Assembly: GCF_014805685.1 (NCBI RefSeq)
Contig: NC_060905.1
Span: 2,468,340-2,532,339, forward strand
DNA length: 64,000 nt
Origin: Silurus meridionalis
Taxonomy: Eukaryota; Chordata; Actinopteri; Siluriformes; Siluridae
Reading direction: 5' to 3'
Made by a program: the position numbers and the translations under genes. Within the stretch, counting starts at the first letter, position 1, and every line of letters starts with the position of its first letter. Below are positions 62,138 to 64,000 of the stretch, one piece after another. The notes below the pieces were generated by a model that was not told the DNA's origin, did not search any database, and saw only the letters and a list, made by a program, of their open reading frames with translations.

Positions 62138-62528
62138 ATTCTTCTTCTTTTGGCTTCTCCCATTAGGCGTCACCACAGCGGATCATCCGTCTCCATACCC
62201 CCCTGTCCTCTACATCTGCCTCTTTCCACCCAACCACTTGCATGTCTTCCCTCACCACATCCATAAACCTCCTCCTTGGTCTTCCTCTTTTCCTCCTTCC
62301 TGGTGGCTCCATTCTCAGAATTCTCCTACTGATATACCCCATGTCCCTCCTCTGCACATGTCCAAACCATCTCAATCTCACCTCCCTCACCTTGTCTCCA
62401 AAACGTCCTACATGCACTGTCCCTCTAATAAACTCATTTCTAATCCTGTCCATCGTCATCACTCGCAACGAACATCTCAACATCTTCAGCTCTGCTACCT
62501 CCAGCTCCACCTCCTGTCTTTTACTCAA
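62138..62528 (-). pseudogene. RTE-clade LINE, 3' end
   Basis: An open minus-strand reading of the ORF C-terminus: SKRQEVELEVAELKMLRCSL, MDRIRNEFIRGTVHVGRFGD, RRILRMEPPGRRKRGRPRRR and a terminal GVWRRMIRCGDA before the stop. It is the same region as 37365-37790 of the larger copy and is better preserved (no shift in about 120 codons). 5'-truncated at 62528. Confidence 0.9.
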
Positions 62529-62559
62529 TTTTGTGTAATAATAACATTAATTAATAGTG

Positions 62560-62564
62560 ATATT

Positions 62565-62600
<36 letters not shown>
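62560..62600 (+). repeat. (AAT)n microsatellite
   Basis: About 13 AAT units. Confidence 0.92.
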
Positions 62601-62601
<1 letters not shown>

Positions 62602-63972
62602 TGCCATAGCGCACACATTGCATTTCCCCAGTTCATCTCCGTCACTCTCTCCCAAGTGATGCACCGCTGCAATAATTCCTGTCAGCTCACGAACGGACGC
62701 ATTCTTCCGGGCAGCAGGAAAAAAAAAACGGAAAATAAAGAAGACGCGTCTAATTACGGCGCTGCAGTGAAGCGCGAGCCTGCTCGGGGGGTCTAATGAG
62801 CTTACCGCAAGTCCACCATTTGAGATTTGATTCCTGAGGAAAATAGAAGGCCCGGAGGAGGTGAGCGTGTCTCCACTGATGTGTACTTAATTGACAGGGA
62901 ACAGTGTGTAGGATGAAATCCCCGAGAGCAATTATGAATAATAAAAGAAGCAAAAAATATTTATACATAGAGGGAAAAAAAAACACGCAACCTGAGCCAG
63001 AGACTCGTTTTTTTTCTCCCAATGTAACCCTTTTCCGTCGTCTGATCGCGTTTCCAGTACAGCGAAATCCCCGGTGTTGAATGAACGCCTACGCTGGTGA
63101 ATTGAGTCACACAGTGTTCATTTGTAACGGGTTCTACACCTATTTCGAGGATTTAGGTGTTAATTCAATAATGCATGAATTCATCCAATGCCATATGTGT
63201 TAATTCGGCACAAGGGAAGTTCTTCTGTTTAATCTAATTATGTTTTTTCTTTTCCTTAGTAAGAGAGAATGGCTGGCTAGTAAATGACATACAGGTTTTT
63301 ATCCCCTGAATGAGTATACACCTGTTACACGGTGTAACGGGTGAAATATGTTGCGCTTCCTTTAAGAGCAGAGCGGCATTTCGGGAATAGCCTGTCGCCG
63401 CATTTTTCCGCTATTACTGCATGCGTGCAAGACCGAGGAATATGTCCTTATTATTTTCTGATGCTCATTTCTAAGTTTCTTTGACTAACCCATAACGCTG
63501 TTGCCAAGAAAAATAAATAAGCAAGAGTTTTGGAAACCTGTCTGTGCTTATATGATTTCTGTTGTAACTGGAGTTAGCGAGCTCTCCCTTCACCCAGACT
63601 CAACGCGCTACAACGGCTTGTATCTAAACAGTAGCCTACCAAGAAAGTGATTGTTCACTGTCTTCCTCCTTCCTTTCACAACTATTTCTTTTGGGAGTTT
63701 TTCTTTTGTCATCGTCGTACGTTTAAAAATCATCATCGGTGAATCTTTTCTTCCGATGGCGTGAAGCTTAGAACACAGGTGAGGTGCGTTTTTTCGTTTC
63801 CGTTTGAAAAATTTCATTGGTCTAATGTTATGTCGCTCAGTTTTTTGGCTTGAAGAAAAACCCAGGAAAAATCCATAAATTAGCCGCTTCGTTGTTCAAA
63901 ACGTGGCAAAAAGTAGCGGCTTATAGTCCAGAAAATATGGTATATCACAACTTCTCAAGCAAACAGCATTGT
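62601..63972. other. Intergenic with a large CNE-like island
   Basis: 62640-63010 is non-repetitive with homeodomain-type TAAT cores (GTCTAATTACGGCG, TCTAATGAGC, GAGCAATTATGAATAAT). 63300-63800 holds no recognisable gene; it has a palindrome-like CACCTGTTACACGGTGTAAC. Confidence 0.4.
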
Positions 63973-64000
63973 AACTACACTATATGGACAAAAGTTTTTG
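63973..64000 (+). mobile_element. Left TIR of a Tc1-type element running off the window
   Basis: ACACTATATGGACAAAAGTT is the canonical start of the family B MITEs and their autonomous relatives. The element itself lies beyond the window. Confidence 0.6.

Overview
The window is vertebrate, almost certainly teleost, nuclear DNA. The evidence is an intronless-type alpha-1,3-fucosyltransferase gene, several fish-type Tc1/mariner transposons, Rex1-, L2- and RTE-type LINEs, DIRS-type tyrosine-recombinase retrotransposons, and very many CA, GA, GATA/GACA and TTTC microsatellites. No bacterial or phage gene, CRISPR array, rRNA or convincing tRNA gene was seen. Only one host protein-coding gene can be supported, a FUT9-like alpha-1,3-fucosyltransferase at 5419-6537 (+). 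Most other long open frames are transposon remnants or tandem repeats that happen to lack stops.

Layout. 0-5.4 kb: right end of a Tc1-like element with an open transposase N-terminus, AT-rich DNA and two short Tc1-type MITEs. 5.4-9.3 kb: the fucosyltransferase gene, then a two-part 35-bp minisatellite that appears to have grown out of a MITE. 9.3-18.2 kb: a decayed Tc1 copy, a Rex1-like LINE fragment running into a CA-rich minisatellite, a Tc1 element with long inverted repeats, and a second Rex1-like LINE inserted in a TATGTAG-type minisatellite. 18.5-21.2 kb: a 970-bp tandem duplication inside an 'ACATCTGGTTG' minisatellite. 21-27.5 kb: microsatellites, purine tracts, a Tc1 deletion copy, a hAT-like MITE and two short tandem arrays. 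27.5-30.4 kb: an L2 LINE abutting a DIRS copy that has lost its reverse transcriptase. 30.4-35 kb: microsatellites, a Tc1 deletion derivative with clear TIRs and a CpG-dense patch. 35.2-41.5 kb: two more DIRS copies around an RTE LINE that keeps endonuclease and RT sequence. 41.6-48 kb: MITEs and a higher-order GACA/GATA array. 48.4-57 kb: a 20-bp minisatellite present twice in inverted orientation (near-identical arms, about 5.8 kb spacer); the spacer holds an L2 LINE inserted in a Tc1 copy, plus non-repetitive islands that look constrained. 57-64 kb: hAT-like and Tc1-type MITEs, an RTE 3' end, CNE-like islands, and the first bases of another Tc1-type TIR at the window edge.

There is no operon-like cooperation between genes. 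The fucosyltransferase is a Golgi enzyme standing alone. The rest reads as a gene-poor region shaped by nested transposon insertion and tandem-repeat growth. The most unusual signals are the minisatellites that seem to be seeded from transposon sequence, the long inverted repeat at 49.4/56.1 kb, and the set of DIRS copies that have lost different parts.
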